Shown: positions 24,965-34,861 of the stretch, piece by piece | How positions within the stretch are numbered: position 1 is the stretch's first letter | Layout: every line of letters starts with the position of its first letter | DNA from: Nocardia transvalensis | GTDB taxonomy: Bacteria > Actinomycetota > Actinomycetes > Mycobacteriales > Mycobacteriaceae | Assembly: GCF_015477765.1 (NCBI RefSeq) | Contig: NZ_JADLQQ010000004.1 | Coordinates: forward strand, 248,001-312,000 | DNA: 64,000 bases | Direction of reading: 5' to 3' | Translations under genes and position numbers: made by a program | Notes under the pieces: model-generated | Database searches by the model: none | The model's input: only the letters and a program-made list of their open reading frames with translations | Told to the model about the DNA's origin: nothing

Positions 24965-26820
24965 TGGGTCACCACGGGGTCGGGAGCGACGGCCCCGGCC
25001 TTCAGATAACGGTCGTTGATCCGGCCCGCGCCCCACGCCAGCGCACCGATCAGCGCCAGGCTGCAGGCCAGCACGACCAGCGAGGCCGCGCCGAACAGCC
25101 AGGCGGGGTGGTCGAAGGAGCGTTCGCGCTGCAGGACGGTGATCTCGGCGACGAACGGCCGGGTGAACGAATTCGGGGCGGGCACGTCCGCGGCGCCGAT
25201 GCCGCGGTCATGGGGCATATAGATCGGCAGCGCGGTCAGCATGCGGCCGTCGTGCACGCGCAGCACCGTCTTCCAGGTGCCGTATGCCGGTACGGGTTTC
25301 GTGGAGACGAAGTGATCGTCGCCGACGCGGTCGAGCCGGTCGACGACCAGGCCGCGACCCGGGCTGTCGGTGCCTACGCCGCCCTGCCACGCCAGGATCT
25401 GCACCCACTCGGGGTCGCCGCCGATCAGGTCGGCGGGCTCGACGCGCACGTCGGCGGTCACCATCCGGTCCCCGTTCGTGGTCGGGGAGTCGGCCAGAGT
25501 CACTGTCGCGCTTGCCTGCTCGGGCGTCCGGATGATCAGGCCGTTGGTCGTCGCGGCGGCGGCCACCACGACGGCGGCCACGACGAGGCCGCGGCGTATT
25601 GCCGGGCGCGGCAATGGTTCTGCGCGCATCACCAGGCCCAGCAGGGCGCCCACCATGCCGCCCGCGACACCCGTCGGCACCGCCATGGCCAGCATCTCCG
25701 GCCACATCGACGACGGCCACGGGTTGACGAACATCGCGCTCACCCACAGCGATTCGAGCCACATGCCGACGGTGGCGATCGCGAATCCCGCCACCGCACC
25801 CCAGACGATCCGCCGCCGCAGCAGCGGGAGCAGCGCCAGCAGCTCCACGATCACGGCGGCGCCCAGATACAGCGGGAAGACAGTGCGCGGCGCGTCGATG
25901 ACGGGGCCGCCGACGAGGAAGGCCACCACGAGACGGACGAAGGCCGCGAAGGCGACCACCACGAGGGTGCTGAACGGGCCCAAGGCGATTCGGGCCGCGA
26001 CCAGAGCGATCGACGCCGCGATGACCAGCAGCATCGGCTGCAGGACGAGCCGGAACTGCTGCACCCCGAAGTCGTATTCGACGGGGAAGACCGACAATCC
26101 GATCAGCAGCCCGCCGTAGGCGAAGGCGCGCAGCATCCACATCAGTCGCCCGTCGGAGCTCTCGGGTTCGGGCCTGCTGTTGCGGCCTTCGAACTCCAGC
26201 AGCAGCACGCCGACCAGGGACAGCCCCGCGCCGCCGATGAGCATCAGGTGGGTGGGGCCCCACAGGGTGACGTCCTGTCCGAACAGCCGATGCCAGACGT
26301 CGTCGAGCGGGAATCCGATGAGCGCGTAGAACCCGGCGCCCGCGAGCAGAATCCCGCCGACCGGCGCGTACCAGGTGCGGGTGATGCGCACCGCCGCCGG
26401 GCCCGGTTTCTCGTCCAGCGGCAGGACCATCGCCGTCAGGCCCGCGGTGAACAGGAAGAACAGCCCGGCGAGGATGAAGTAGTGCGCCGGATTGGCGAGC
26501 GGGCCCGGATCCCGGCCCTTGCCGATGTGCAGGCTCACGTCCCAGATGAAGCCGAGCAGGGCGGTCAGGATCGTGGCCAGGAACAGCGCGATCGGCAGGG
26601 CGACCCAGCCCGGACGGTTGAAGCGGCGGCCGAGCCGGTCGGCCAGCGCCCCGAGCCAGCTGATGCGCCGGGTGCGATGCAGATATCCCACCCACAGCAG
26701 GACCAGTGCGACCACGCCGGCCGAACCGGTCAGGATCACGACCTGCTCTAGTTCAGCGCCCCCGCCCTCGGGGCCGCGTTGGGCGAGCCCACTCATTGCC
26801 TGGTAGATCGTGCTGGGCAC
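24961..26820 (-). CDS. Large multi-pass membrane protein
   Basis: A 619-residue protein. The start is GTG 26820, with GGAGG 6 nt before it; longer extensions lack this site. About twelve hydrophobic helices fill residues ~20-440. A soluble beta-rich region of about 130 residues follows ([26 protein letters not shown] split over two short stretches, [22 protein letters not shown]), then a final membrane helix. The soluble part resembles exported domains that bind metals or cofactors, but I cannot assign a family. It is the first gene of the four-gene membrane operon. Confidence 0.72.
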   Translation of the reverse strand: MPSTIYQAMSGLAQRGPEGGGAELEQVVILTGSAGVVALVLLWVGYLHRTRRISWLGALADRLGRRFNRPGWVALPIALFLATILTALLGFIWDVSLHIGKGRDPGPLANPAHYFILAGLFFLFTAGLTAMVLPLDEKPGPAAVRITRTWYAPVGGILLAGAGFYALIGFPLDDVWHRLFGQDVTLWGPTHLMLIGGAGLSLVGVLLLEFEGRNSRPEPESSDGRLMWMLRAFAYGGLLIGLSVFPVEYDFGVQQFRLVLQPMLLVIAASIALVAARIALGPFSTLVVVAFAAFVRLVVAFLVGGPVIDAPRTVFPLYLGAAVIVELLALLPLLRRRIVWGAVAGFAIATVGMWLESLWVSAMFVNPWPSSMWPEMLAMAVPTGVAGGMVGALLGLVMRAEPLPRPAIRRGLVVAAVVVAAAATTNGLIIRTPEQASATVTLADSPTTNGDRMVTADVRVEPADLIGGDPEWVQILAWQGGVGTDSPGRGLVVDRLDRVGDDHFVSTKPVPAYGTWKTVLRVHDGRMLTALPIYMPHDRGIGAADVPAPNSFTRPFVAEITVLQRERSFDHPAWLFGAASLVVLACSLALIGALAWGAGRINDRYLKAGAVAPDPVVTQ

Positions 26821-26958
26821 GGCGAACCTCCGGTTGTCACCTTCATCTCGGTCATCTCGGCGGTGTTCCAGTGCACACCTGTTCGCTGAATTACCCGGCG
26901 GGGCCGGAGTATGTATCGATCTCGGGGATCGGCCACGAGTTTCTTCGCCGGGTCCGGA

Positions 26959-26964
26959 TAGTCT
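26959..26964 (+). promoter_or_regulatory. Leaderless -10 box of map
   Basis: TAGTCT, 7 nt before ATG 26972, no ribosome site. The rest of the 151-bp gap 26821-26971 shows nothing else. Confidence 0.45.
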
Positions 26965-26971
26965 TGGTGGC

Positions 26972-27835
26972 ATGTCTGTCCGCACCCGCAAACCGCTCGT
27001 TCCCGGAACCCTCTCGCCGACCCGCGAGGTGCCGCGCTCGATCGAGCGTCCGGAGTACGCGTGGAAGAAGACCGTCAACGAGGGCCGTGAACCCTGGGTG
27101 CAGACGCCGGAGACGATCGAGAAGATGCGCTTGGCGGGCAAGATTGCCGCGCAGGCGCTCGAGGAGGCGGGTAAGGCCGTCGCGCCGGGCGTCACCACCG
27201 ACGAACTGGACCGCATCGTGCACGAGTTCCTCTGCGATCACGGCGCGTACCCGTCGACGCTGGGCTACAAGGGCTTTCCGAAGTCCTGCTGCACCTCGCT
27301 GAACGAGGTGATCTGCCACGGCATCCCGGATTCGACGGTGATCGAGGACGGCGACATCGTCAACATCGACGTCACCGCCTACATCAACGGCGTGCACGGC
27401 GACACCAATGCCACCTTCCTCGCCGGTGACGTGGACGAGGAGGCCCGGCTGCTGGTGGAGCGCACGAGGGAAGCGACCATGCGGGCCATCAAGGCGGTGC
27501 GGCCCGGCCGCGCGCTGAATGTGATCGGGCGCGTCATCGAGGCCTACGCCAACCGCTTCGGCTACGGCGTGGTGCGCGACTTCACCGGCCACGGCGTCGG
27601 CCCCACCTTCCACAGCGGCCTGGTGATCCTGCACTACGACCAGCCCGCCATCGACACCGTCATCGAGCCGGGCATGACCTTCACCATCGAGCCGATGATC
27701 AACCTGGGCGGCATCGACTACGAGATCTGGGACGACGGCTGGACCGTGGTCACCAAGGACCGCAAGTGGACCGCCCAGTTCGAACACACCCTGGTAGTAA
27801 CCGACGACGGCGCCGAAATCCTCACCCTCCCGTGA
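26972..27835 (+). CDS. map: Type I methionine aminopeptidase
   Basis: A 287-residue protein from ATG 26972. It removes the initiator Met from new proteins using two metal ions. Metal ligands are visible in [22 protein letters not shown] (two Asp), the His of [11 protein letters not shown], the Glu of FTIEPMIN and the final Glu of AQFEHTLVV. An N-terminal extension of ~40 residues with [16 protein letters not shown] is like the proline-rich arm of the mycobacterial MetAP1c. It corresponds to mapB of M. tuberculosis. Confidence 0.95.
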   Translation: MSVRTRKPLVPGTLSPTREVPRSIERPEYAWKKTVNEGREPWVQTPETIEKMRLAGKIAAQALEEAGKAVAPGVTTDELDRIVHEFLCDHGAYPSTLGYKGFPKSCCTSLNEVICHGIPDSTVIEDGDIVNIDVTAYINGVHGDTNATFLAGDVDEEARLLVERTREATMRAIKAVRPGRALNVIGRVIEAYANRFGYGVVRDFTGHGVGPTFHSGLVILHYDQPAIDTVIEPGMTFTIEPMINLGGIDYEIWDDGWTVVTKDRKWTAQFEHTLVVTDDGAEILTLP

Positions 27836-29469
27836 CCGAAAGATTGGAAGCGGGCCCCCTTTCTTCCACGGAGGCGGGCCTCCTTTCCTCCACGGAGGCG
27901 GGTCCCCTTTCTTCCACGGAGGCGGGCTTCCTTTCATTCCCCGAGCCGAAGGCGAGGGGTGCTCTGCTCGTCGCAGGGACGACCTCCGATGCGGGGAAAA
28001 GTGTTGTCGTGGCGGGTATCTGCCGAATGCTCGCTCGGCGGGGGGTGCGGGTGGCGCCGTTCAAGGCGCAGAACATGTCGAACAACTCGGTGGTCACGCT
28101 CGATGGGGGAGAGATCGGGCGGGCGCAGGCGTTGCAGGCGCGTGCGTGCGGGCTGGAGCCGAGCGTGCGGTTCAACCCGATCCTGTTGAAGCCGGGCAGT
28201 GATCGGCGTTCGCAGCTGGTGGTGCGGGGGCAGGCCGTGGATACGGTCGGGGCCAAGGATTACTTCCGGCACCGGCAGCAGCTGCGGCAGGTGGTGACCG
28301 ATGAATTGGCCTCGCTGCGAGATGAATTCGATGTGGTGATCTGCGAGGGCGCGGGATCGCCCGCCGAGATCAACCTGCGTGCCACCGATTTGGCGAATAT
28401 GGGACTGGCGCGGGTCGCGGATCTGCCGGTGCTGCTCGTCGGCGATATCGACCGGGGCGGCGTGCTCGCGCATCTGTTCGGCACGGTGGCGATCCTGGAA
28501 CCCGAAGACCAGCAACTGATCTGCGGCTTCATCATCAACAAATTCCGGGGCGATGTGGATCTGCTGCGTCCGGGGCTGGACCGGCTGGCCGCGCTCACGG
28601 GCCGACCGACGCTCGGCGTGCTGCCCTACGCCGAGGAGCTGTGGATCGATGCCGAGGATTCGCTCGGGACGGTGACCGATGCCCCGGTCGGCCGTCCGCA
28701 GCCGCCGCTCGGCTCGCAGTGGTTGACGGTGGCGGCGGTGCGCCTGCCGCGCATCTCCAACTCCACCGACGTGGAGGCATTGGCCTGTGAGCCGGGTGTG
28801 GCCGTGCGCTGGGTGAGCGATCCGTCCCGGCTCGCCGATGCCGATCTCGTCGTCCTGCCCGGCACCAAGGCGACCGTCAGCGATCTGGAATGGCTGCGCC
28901 GCAGCGGAATTGCCGAGGCGCTGACCGCCCGTGCCGCGGCGGGCCGCCCGATTCTCGGTATCTGCGGCGGCTACCAGATGCTCGGCCGCCGCATCATCGA
29001 TCCCGTGGAATCCGGTGCCGGTGAGGTCCCCGGACTGGGCCTGCTCGATCTGGAGATCGAGTTCGCGGACCCGAAAGTCTTGCGTCGCAGCACGGGTCGG
29101 GCCGGCCGAACTCCGGTGCACGGCTATGAAATTCACCACGGCCGTGTCCGGCGCAGCGGTGACCCGGCCTGGCTGGAACTCGACGGCGGAGGCTCCGAAG
29201 GCAATGTGCGCGAGGCCGTTTGGGGCACCCACCTGCACGGTCTGCTGGAATCCGACGAGTTCCGCCGCGATTGGCTGCGCGAGGTCGCAGAAGCGGCCGG
29301 ACGCACCGGATTCGCCGTCGCCGACGACGTGTCCGTCGCGGCCGTCCGCGCGGCTCAGCTGGACCTGCTGGCCGACCTCATCGAGAAACATCTCGACCTC
29401 GACCATCTCGAGCACCTCATCGGCACGGGCGCACCCCCGGGTCTCCCCGTTCTCACCGTGCAATCTTGA
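27832..29469 (+). CDS. cobQ: Cobyric acid synthase with repeat-derived N-terminus
   Basis: A 545-residue protein if GTG 27832, overlapping the map stop by 4 bp, is the start. It amidates the corrin side chains of adenosylcobyrinate a,c-diamide. Residues ~44-270 form the P-loop domain ([48 protein letters not shown]). Residues ~290-500 are a class I glutaminase with nucleophile Cys in [11 protein letters not shown] and His in WGTHLHGLL. The first ~40 residues come from a 24-bp tandem repeat giving EAGPLSST units and lie outside the usual family boundary. Confidence 0.92.
   Translation: MTERLEAGPLSSTEAGLLSSTEAGPLSSTEAGFLSFPEPKARGALLVAGTTSDAGKSVVVAGICRMLARRGVRVAPFKAQNMSNNSVVTLDGGEIGRAQALQARACGLEPSVRFNPILLKPGSDRRSQLVVRGQAVDTVGAKDYFRHRQQLRQVVTDELASLRDEFDVVICEGAGSPAEINLRATDLANMGLARVADLPVLLVGDIDRGGVLAHLFGTVAILEPEDQQLICGFIINKFRGDVDLLRPGLDRLAALTGRPTLGVLPYAEELWIDAEDSLGTVTDAPVGRPQPPLGSQWLTVAAVRLPRISNSTDVEALACEPGVAVRWVSDPSRLADADLVVLPGTKATVSDLEWLRRSGIAEALTARAAAGRPILGICGGYQMLGRRIIDPVESGAGEVPGLGLLDLEIEFADPKVLRRSTGRAGRTPVHGYEIHHGRVRRSGDPAWLELDGGGSEGNVREAVWGTHLHGLLESDEFRRDWLREVAEAAGRTGFAVADDVSVAAVRAAQLDLLADLIEKHLDLDHLEHLIGTGAPPGLPVLTVQS
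27847..27940 (+). repeat. 24-bp tandem repeat inside the 5' end of cobQ
   Basis: Three full units (27847-27870, 27871-27894, 27895-27918) and a partial fourth, each beginning GARGCGGGYCYCCTTTC. The period is a multiple of three, so the cobQ frame stays open and reads EAGxLSST repeats. Confidence 0.9.
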
Positions 29470-29606
29470 CCCGCACGGTGCCCCGGAGGGCCTACGTGAC
29501 GGATTCGACCTGTGATATCGGACAAGCCGAGACCCGGCACTGCGCGCAGGCAATCACAGGCTCGAATGGTGCTCAGCGACACGCGGTCCGGCGCGCCGTC
29601 GCGGTG

Positions 29607-29612
29607 TAGCGT
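29607..29612 (+). promoter_or_regulatory. Leaderless -10 box of the small hydrolase-like gene
   Basis: TAGCGT, 8 nt before ATG 29621. The rest of the 151-bp gap holds nothing I can name. Confidence 0.4.
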
Positions 29613-29620
29613 GGGGCGGC

Positions 29621-30184
29621 ATGGAAAACCGGCGTATCGCGGTAGGAGACCGCGCCTGGACCGTGCGAGTCAGCGGCCCGCAGTCTCGCCACACGGTGCT
29701 GCTGCTGCCCGATGCGGGTGACCCGCCCGACGTCTACGACGAGGTGTGCACCCGGCTGCACACCTCGGATCTGCGCACGATCGCGATAGAAGACATCGAC
29801 GGCCTGGACATCCAGGCGGTCTACGCCCTCCTCGACGACCTCGGCGTCCCCTGGGCGCACCTGGTCGGCTGCGGTGCGGGCGCCACCCTGGCCTGGCAGC
29901 TGGGCGGGCGAGGATTCGGCCGATTCATCGGGCTGGTCGCCGCCGGTCGCGGCCATCCCGCCGCACCTGCGGCCGACGGGACCATCGCCGATCCGACCTG
30001 CCCGGCGGTGGAGCTGCCGACCACGGTCGTGGCCACCAAACAACTGCCCTGGTCGGTCGCCGAGGCCTCCGGCCGATTCGTCTTCGGCGAATTCCGGGTG
30101 GCCCAGGCCGACGTCACCGATCCGGCCACCGAGGCCGCCCACGAACTGGCCACCGAGATCGTCCTGCGCAGCGGCCTGTGGTGA
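29621..30184 (+). CDS. Short alpha/beta-hydrolase-like protein
   Basis: A 187-residue protein from ATG 29621. It follows the start of an alpha/beta-hydrolase fold (VLLLPDAGDPPDVYDEVCTRL, then a helix and WAHLVGCGAGATLAWQLGG). The nucleophile elbow reads GCGAGA, with no Ser in the usual place, and the C-terminal His region is absent. It is thus shorter than normal hydrolases (about 270 residues) and probably not a classical one. It is convergent with the next gene, 13 bp away. Function unknown. Confidence 0.68.
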   Translation: MENRRIAVGDRAWTVRVSGPQSRHTVLLLPDAGDPPDVYDEVCTRLHTSDLRTIAIEDIDGLDIQAVYALLDDLGVPWAHLVGCGAGATLAWQLGGRGFGRFIGLVAAGRGHPAAPAADGTIADPTCPAVELPTTVVATKQLPWSVAEASGRFVFGEFRVAQADVTDPATEAAHELATEIVLRSGLW

Positions 30185-30197
30185 GCCCCCCTCGGTA

Positions 30198-31238
30198 CTA
30201 GCCCTCCGTCGGGCCCTCCTTGGCCCGGAACACGGCCAGCCAGTCCAGCCACGCGTCGAGCTCCTCGAACGCCTTGGCCCGGACCGAGGGCGAGGACAGG
30301 AAGACGTCGTGGCGGGCGCCCTCGAGCGGCACGATCGAGGTCCGATCGCCCAGGCACCCCGACCAGCGCTGAATCTGGCGCACATCGAGCACCACATCCG
30401 ACACGTCCGCGGCCGGGCCGTACCGGCGCATGAACTTGGTCACCTTCGAACGCAGGATCAGCGACGGCACCCCGACCTCGAGACCGCGCTGCAACTGGGC
30501 GTGTCCCTGCCGGATCGCCCGCAACCAGCCGAAATGCACCGGGAAACCGGTCAGCGGCTTCCAGTCCAGGTTGTAGTCCCACTCGCCCGAGACGGTGTGG
30601 TGCAGGCTGGAGCCGTAGGTGCTGATCTCCGCGCCCGGCAACCTGCTCATCGCGCGCAGTTTGCCCAGGCTGTTGATGACGGCCGTGCCGACCGTCCGGT
30701 AGTAGGACGGGCCCTGCAGATCGAACCACGGGCTGTTCAGCACCAGACCCGTGATCTCATGGGCCGCAACGCCTTCGGACCGATTGAGCCGGTCCAGCCA
30801 CAGCGAGCTCACCAGCCCGCCGGTGGAATGACCCATCACCAGCACCGGCAGGCCGGTCTCCTCGCGCACGATCCGCAGCGCCCGATTCAGCTCCGTGTCG
30901 TAGAGGGCCAGATCGGTCACGAAGTGGGCGGTCTGCCCCGGGCGCCGCGACCGGCCGCATTTGCGCAGATCGATCGCGTAGAAGCGGTGACCGCGGGCGG
31001 CCATGTGCTCGGCCAGATGTTTCTGGAAGAAGTAATCGGTGAATCCGTGCAGGTACAGCACGGCACTGGTGGCCGTGGCGTCGGTATCGGCGAGGTAGCG
31101 GACCAGCGTGGCCTCGACGGTGCCCTCGCCGTCGGGATCGGCGCCCAGCGGGATGGTCCGCTGCTCGTATCCCGCGCCCAGCACATCGGGCTGCCAGGTG
31201 TCGGTCTGTACGGGCGCAACCGGCGTCTCGTTCGTCAC
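30198..31238 (-). CDS. Alpha/beta hydrolase (monoacylglycerol-lipase-like)
   Basis: A 346-residue serine hydrolase from GTG 31238. The oxyanion region is VLYLHGFTDYFF, the nucleophile elbow GHSTGG, an acid probably in the VVLDVRQI region, and the His in GARHDVFLS. The pattern RGHRFYAIDLRKCGRS is typical of monoglyceride-lipase-like enzymes. Likely substrates are lipid or carboxyl esters in the cytoplasm. In M. tuberculosis a hydrolase also lies near mqo (Rv2854), so this is probably the ortholog. Confidence 0.82.
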   Translation of the reverse strand: MTNETPVAPVQTDTWQPDVLGAGYEQRTIPLGADPDGEGTVEATLVRYLADTDATATSAVLYLHGFTDYFFQKHLAEHMAARGHRFYAIDLRKCGRSRRPGQTAHFVTDLALYDTELNRALRIVREETGLPVLVMGHSTGGLVSSLWLDRLNRSEGVAAHEITGLVLNSPWFDLQGPSYYRTVGTAVINSLGKLRAMSRLPGAEISTYGSSLHHTVSGEWDYNLDWKPLTGFPVHFGWLRAIRQGHAQLQRGLEVGVPSLILRSKVTKFMRRYGPAADVSDVVLDVRQIQRWSGCLGDRTSIVPLEGARHDVFLSSPSVRAKAFEELDAWLDWLAVFRAKEGPTEG

Positions 31239-31414
31239 AGCTCCACGATATTCGACCCGCTCAGTGCCGGCAGCCCGGAGCCAAGTCGGTCACATCCGGT
31301 GTTGTGGTCTTCGGAAACGGGCATGGTGAGGGGCAGAATTAGGTTGAAGTGAACGGCGGGTAACCTTCCCGCTGAAGTTGCTGACCCGCGCAGGACAAGG
31401 AAGTCGAACTACCC

Positions 31415-32932
31415 GTGCCGAACGCTGCGATGACTGAAAAGACCGATGTAGTCCTCATCGGTGCCGGCATCATGAGTGCCACCCTCGGCGCCCTGCTTCG
31501 GCAGGTGCAGCCGAACTGGTCGATCACCATGTTCGAGCGCATGGACGCGGCCGCCCCGGAGAGCAGCGACCCGTGGAACAACGCCGGCACCGGCCACTCC
31601 GCGCTGTGCGAGCTGAACTACACCCCGCAGAACGCCGACGGTTCGGTCGACATCTCCAAGGCGATCGATATCAACGAGCGCTTCCAGGTGTCGCGGCAGT
31701 TCTGGGCGTACGGGGTGGAGAACGGGGTGCTGGGCAACCCGTCGGAGTTCATCAACCCGATCCCGCACGTCAGCTTCGTCCACGGCGCGGACAACGTCGA
31801 CTACCTGCGCAAGCGTTATGAGGCGCTGGTCCGGCATCCGCTGTTCGACACCATGGAGTACATCGACAGCCCCGCCGAATTCGGCCGCCGCCTGCCGCTG
31901 ATGGCCAAGGGCCGCGACTTCTCCGATCCGGTCGCGCTGAACTGGACCGACAGCGGCACCGACATCGACTTCGGCTCGCTGACCAAGCAGCTGCTGGCCT
32001 ACCTGGGACGGTCGGGGGTGTCCATCGCCTTCGGCAACGAGGTGCGCAACCTCGACAAGCAGTCCGACGGCAGCTGGAACGTCAAGGTACGCAACACCCG
32101 CACCCGTGAAATCCGCACGGTGAACGCGAAATTCGTCTTCGTCGGCGCGGGCGGCTATGCGCTGCCGCTGCTGCAGAAGTCCGGCATCGAGGAGATGACC
32201 GGTATCGGTGGCTTCCCGGTCAGCGGTCTGTTCCTCCGCTGCACCAATCCGGAGCTGATCCATCAGCACGAGGCCAAGGTGTACGGCAAGGCCGCGGTCG
32301 GCGCGCCCCCGATGTCGGTGCCGCACTTGGACACTCGCGTCATCAACGGCAACCGGGGCCTGCTGTTCGGGCCCTACGCGGGCTGGACGCCGAAGTTCCT
32401 CAAGGACGGCAAGAACTCCGATCTGTTCAAGTCGGTCAAGCCGAACAATGTCTTCTCGATGATCGGCGTCGGGCTCACCGAGATGAGCCTGACCAAGTAC
32501 CTCATCTCCGAGTTGCTGAAGTCGCAGAGCGGCCGGGTGGTTGCGTTGGAGGAGTTCATTCCGCGCGCCGACGGCCGCGACTGGGAGCTGATCACCGCCG
32601 GGCAGCGCGTGCAGGTCATCCGGCGCAAGGGCGCCGGGGGTGTGCTCGAGTTCGGCACCGCGGTGATCGCCGCCGGCGACGGCTCGATCGCCGGTCTGCT
32701 GGGCGCCTCGCCGGGCGCGTCGACCTGTGTCAGCGCCATGCTGGACGTGCTGCAGAAGTGCTTCCCCGGTGAATTCACCGGCTGGATGCCGAAGCTGAAG
32801 GAAATGGTCCCGTCGCTGGGTGTGAAACTGTCGGAGAATCAGGCGCTGTTCCACGAGGTGTGGGACTGGTCCACCAAGACGCTGCGGCTGACCGACAACA
32901 CGCCGAAGTTGGCGGGGGTCGCGCAGAACTGA
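31415..32932 (+). CDS. mqo: Malate:quinone oxidoreductase
   Basis: A 505-residue membrane-associated flavoprotein. GTG 31415 follows an AAGGAAG site; an ATG lies five codons later. It oxidises malate to oxaloacetate and passes electrons to quinone. Motifs are the N-terminal [14 protein letters not shown], the family block [20 protein letters not shown] (read in two pieces), [17 protein letters not shown] and [12 protein letters not shown]. The next gene is a GNAT protein, as in M. tuberculosis (Rv2852c-Rv2851c). The 176-bp gap upstream carries a possible TAACCT -10 box but no clear operator. Confidence 0.95.
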   Translation: MPNAAMTEKTDVVLIGAGIMSATLGALLRQVQPNWSITMFERMDAAAPESSDPWNNAGTGHSALCELNYTPQNADGSVDISKAIDINERFQVSRQFWAYGVENGVLGNPSEFINPIPHVSFVHGADNVDYLRKRYEALVRHPLFDTMEYIDSPAEFGRRLPLMAKGRDFSDPVALNWTDSGTDIDFGSLTKQLLAYLGRSGVSIAFGNEVRNLDKQSDGSWNVKVRNTRTREIRTVNAKFVFVGAGGYALPLLQKSGIEEMTGIGGFPVSGLFLRCTNPELIHQHEAKVYGKAAVGAPPMSVPHLDTRVINGNRGLLFGPYAGWTPKFLKDGKNSDLFKSVKPNNVFSMIGVGLTEMSLTKYLISELLKSQSGRVVALEEFIPRADGRDWELITAGQRVQVIRRKGAGGVLEFGTAVIAAGDGSIAGLLGASPGASTCVSAMLDVLQKCFPGEFTGWMPKLKEMVPSLGVKLSENQALFHEVWDWSTKTLRLTDNTPKLAGVAQN

Positions 32933-32953
32933 TCTATGTGATAGCAAGACGCG

Positions 32954-33403
32954 ATGATGTCAACGGTTGCACTCAAAAGGTCGTGGGCCGCGGATCTGGA
33001 CACCGCGACTCTCTACAAGCTGTTGAAACTGCGCGTCGCGGTCTTCGTCGTCGAGCAGAAATGCGCGTATCCGGAATTGGACGGATTGGATCTGCTGCCG
33101 GAGACCCGGCACTTCTGGCTCGACGACGAGGGTGAGGTCATCTGCACCCTGCGCCTGCTCGAGGAGCACAACGACGGGGTGAAGTCGTTCCGCATCGGCC
33201 GGTTGTGTACCGCCCAGGAGGCCCGTGGGCACGGGTACACAACCCGCCTCCTCCAGGCCGCCCTCGCCGAAACCGGTTCGGCCACCGTCCGTTTGAACGC
33301 TCAGACCTACCTGGTCGACATGTACACCAAGCACGGCTTCAAGCCCGACGGCGAGGAGTACATCGAAGACGGCATCCCGCACATCCCGATGCGCCGCGGC
33401 TGA
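32954..33403 (+). CDS. GNAT family acetyltransferase (ElaA-like)
   Basis: A 149-residue protein from ATG 32954, 21 bp after mqo. The acetyl-CoA-binding loop reads RIGRLCTAQEARGHGYTTRLL, matching the Q/RxxGxG/A pattern. The LRVAVFVVEQKCAYPELDGLD block is typical of ElaA-type proteins. A C-terminal LVDMYTKHGFKPDGEEYIEDGI is also conserved. It corresponds to Rv2851c. Substrate unknown. Confidence 0.87.
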   Translation: MMSTVALKRSWAADLDTATLYKLLKLRVAVFVVEQKCAYPELDGLDLLPETRHFWLDDEGEVICTLRLLEEHNDGVKSFRIGRLCTAQEARGHGYTTRLLQAALAETGSATVRLNAQTYLVDMYTKHGFKPDGEEYIEDGIPHIPMRRG

Positions 33404-33426
33404 TCCCGGCGAAAAGCGCGCCGGGA
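33404..33426. terminator. Possible terminator after the GNAT gene
   Basis: Hairpin TCCCGGC / GCCGGGA with a 9-base loop, immediately after the stop. No T-run. It overlaps the start of a 26-bp repeat. Confidence 0.4.
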
Positions 33427-33475
33427 TGACGAGTGTCGGCGGCGCGCCAGGATGACGAGTGTCGGCACGCCGGGA
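33416..33475. repeat. 26-bp minisatellite, two copies plus a part
   Basis: Units at 33416-33441 and 33442-33467 differ at two positions and share GGATGACGAGTGTCGGC; a third begins and breaks off. The period is the same as in the two arrays near 37 kb, though the sequence differs. Confidence 0.8.
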
Positions 33476-33499
33476 TCTTCGTCGCGGGACCGGGTTTCC

Positions 33500-33600
33500 C
33501 CCAGCCGTCACGCCGGTGAAGGTCCCGGTTGCGGTCGGTCGTTCGATCTCGTCGACGATCGCCCGCGCGAAATCCGGGTAGGCGATGCGCAATTCGGCGT
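33500..33600 (-). pseudogene. C-terminal remnant of an NAD(P)H-binding oxidoreductase
   Basis: On the minus strand about 30 residues read LRIAYPDFARAIVDEIE followed by RPTATGTFTGVTAG. This resembles the end of NAD(P)H-binding SDR-like proteins that are normally divergent from an HxlR regulator. The Rossmann N-terminus is absent. Together with the HxlR remnant on the right it marks a deletion across a shared promoter. Confidence 0.5.
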
Positions 33601-33634
33601 CCGCCGGGGCCCTACTCCGAACTGCGAATTCCCT

Positions 33635-33863
33635 TGGCCCGCATCACTCCCAAGGTCATGACCCAGTCCCTGCGCACCCTGGTGCGGATGGCGTGGTGGC
33701 TCGCACCGTCGAGGGCCGCCACGTCACCTATGAGCTGACCGCGCTGGGCTACAGCCTGCTCGAACCGGTGCGCACCATGTGCGCCTGGGCCGAGGAGCAT
33801 TGGGACGAACTGGTCGATGCCTACGACCCCGACGACGGGGTGGAGGTCCGCGCCGGGGCCTGA
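33635..33863 (+). pseudogene. Frameshifted remnant of an HxlR family regulator
   Basis: Two frames together encode the second half of an HxlR winged helix. First ITPKVMTQSLRTL, then after a shift near 33690 DGVVARTVEGRHVTYELTALG and SLLEPVRTMCAWAEEHWDELVDAYD to the stop at 33863. The N-terminal ~40 residues, including the usual CPV motif, are missing. It cannot make a working regulator. Confidence 0.7.
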
Positions 33864-33878
33864 CGTGCGGCGGGCCGC

Positions 33879-33884
33879 TAATGT
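33879..33884 (+). promoter_or_regulatory. Leaderless -10 box of the aadS-like gene
   Basis: TAATGT, 7 nt before GTG 33892. Confidence 0.45.
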
Positions 33885-33891
33885 GGCGGCA

Positions 33892-34725
33892 GTGAGCAAC
33901 AACGATGAGCAGTTCGTTGCCGGACTGATCGAGTGGGCGGGGGAGCGGGACGAAATTCGGGCGGTGCTGCGCACCGGGTCGCGGGCGCGAGGGGACGGTA
34001 GCACCGACGCGCTGTCGGACCACGACATCGAGCTGTACACCACCGATCTCGACCGATACACCGAATCGGACGCGTGGGTGCGTGAACTCGGTGCGGTGGC
34101 GGTGAACATCGAACTCGAGGGGCCCTACGACAATCCCGCGCATCTGGTCTTCTTCGCCGACGGGACCAAGGCCGACTTCCAGGTGGTGCCGGTGGACATG
34201 CTGGCGGAACTGGCGGCGGGCCTGGACGACCTGCACGAGCGCGGCTACCAGGTGCTGTTCGACCGGGACGGGGTCACCGCCGGGCTGCCCGCACCCTCGG
34301 GGGCCGCGCCGGAGGTGGAGCTGCCCGACGAGGACGAATTCCGGGCGCACTGCGCGGAGTTCTGGTTCGAGATCGCGCATCTGCCACGGTATCTGGCGCG
34401 GGGCGAGCTGTGGGTGGTGAAGGCCCGCGATTGGGAGACCAAGGAACTGCTGCTCACCGCGATCGAATGGCATGCGCGGGCGCACTACGGGCCGGGGCAC
34501 GATGTCTGGCACAACGGGACCAGGATGAGCGAATGGGCGGCGCCCGGCGTGTGGGATCGGGTCGAGGCGATGTTCGCCATCGGTGACTCGCTGCGGCAGG
34601 CACAGACGGCTGCCGACCTGTTCGCCGATCTGACCCAGGACATCGCCACCGCATCCGGATTCGCGTATCCAAAGGAGTTCGAGCAGGCTATCCGGCCGTC
34701 GCTCGACCGGTTGCCGAATCGCTGA
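33892..34725 (+). CDS. AadS-like aminoglycoside 6-adenylyltransferase family protein
   Basis: A 277-residue nucleotidyltransferase from GTG 33892. The polymerase-beta-like core is VLRTGSRARGDGS with downstream SDHDIELYT providing the metal-binding Asp residues. The second domain is helical and conserved in the ANT(6) family (KARDWETKELLLTAIEWHARAH). ANT(6) enzymes inactivate streptomycin by adenylation. The gene stands alone with no mobile element, so it is probably an intrinsic paralog whose resistance role is unproven. Confidence 0.8.
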   Translation: MSNNDEQFVAGLIEWAGERDEIRAVLRTGSRARGDGSTDALSDHDIELYTTDLDRYTESDAWVRELGAVAVNIELEGPYDNPAHLVFFADGTKADFQVVPVDMLAELAAGLDDLHERGYQVLFDRDGVTAGLPAPSGAAPEVELPDEDEFRAHCAEFWFEIAHLPRYLARGELWVVKARDWETKELLLTAIEWHARAHYGPGHDVWHNGTRMSEWAAPGVWDRVEAMFAIGDSLRQAQTAADLFADLTQDIATASGFAYPKEFEQAIRPSLDRLPNR

Positions 34726-34849
34726 CCCGACCCGGCGGCATCACTGACCCGACCCGTGAGCATCGCTGACCCGACCCGACGCTTGCGAAGGGTTGTGTGA
34801 GTGCGGTGGCTCACAGGAGGGCCGGGGCGGACCGGTGGCGGTGCGGGCC

Positions 34850-34855
34850 TAGAGT
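34850..34855 (+). promoter_or_regulatory. Leaderless -10 box of the chelatase-like gene
   Basis: TAGAGT, 6 nt before GTG 34862. A CAGGAGG 40 bp upstream is too far to serve as ribosome site. The rest of the 136-bp gap is featureless. Confidence 0.45.
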
Positions 34856-34861
34856 TGGGGC

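Noticed and set aside
26891..27937. Minus-strand frame with Pro/Trp/Lys repeats opposite map.
   Set aside because: It is the complement of map and the 24-bp repeat; map is unambiguous.
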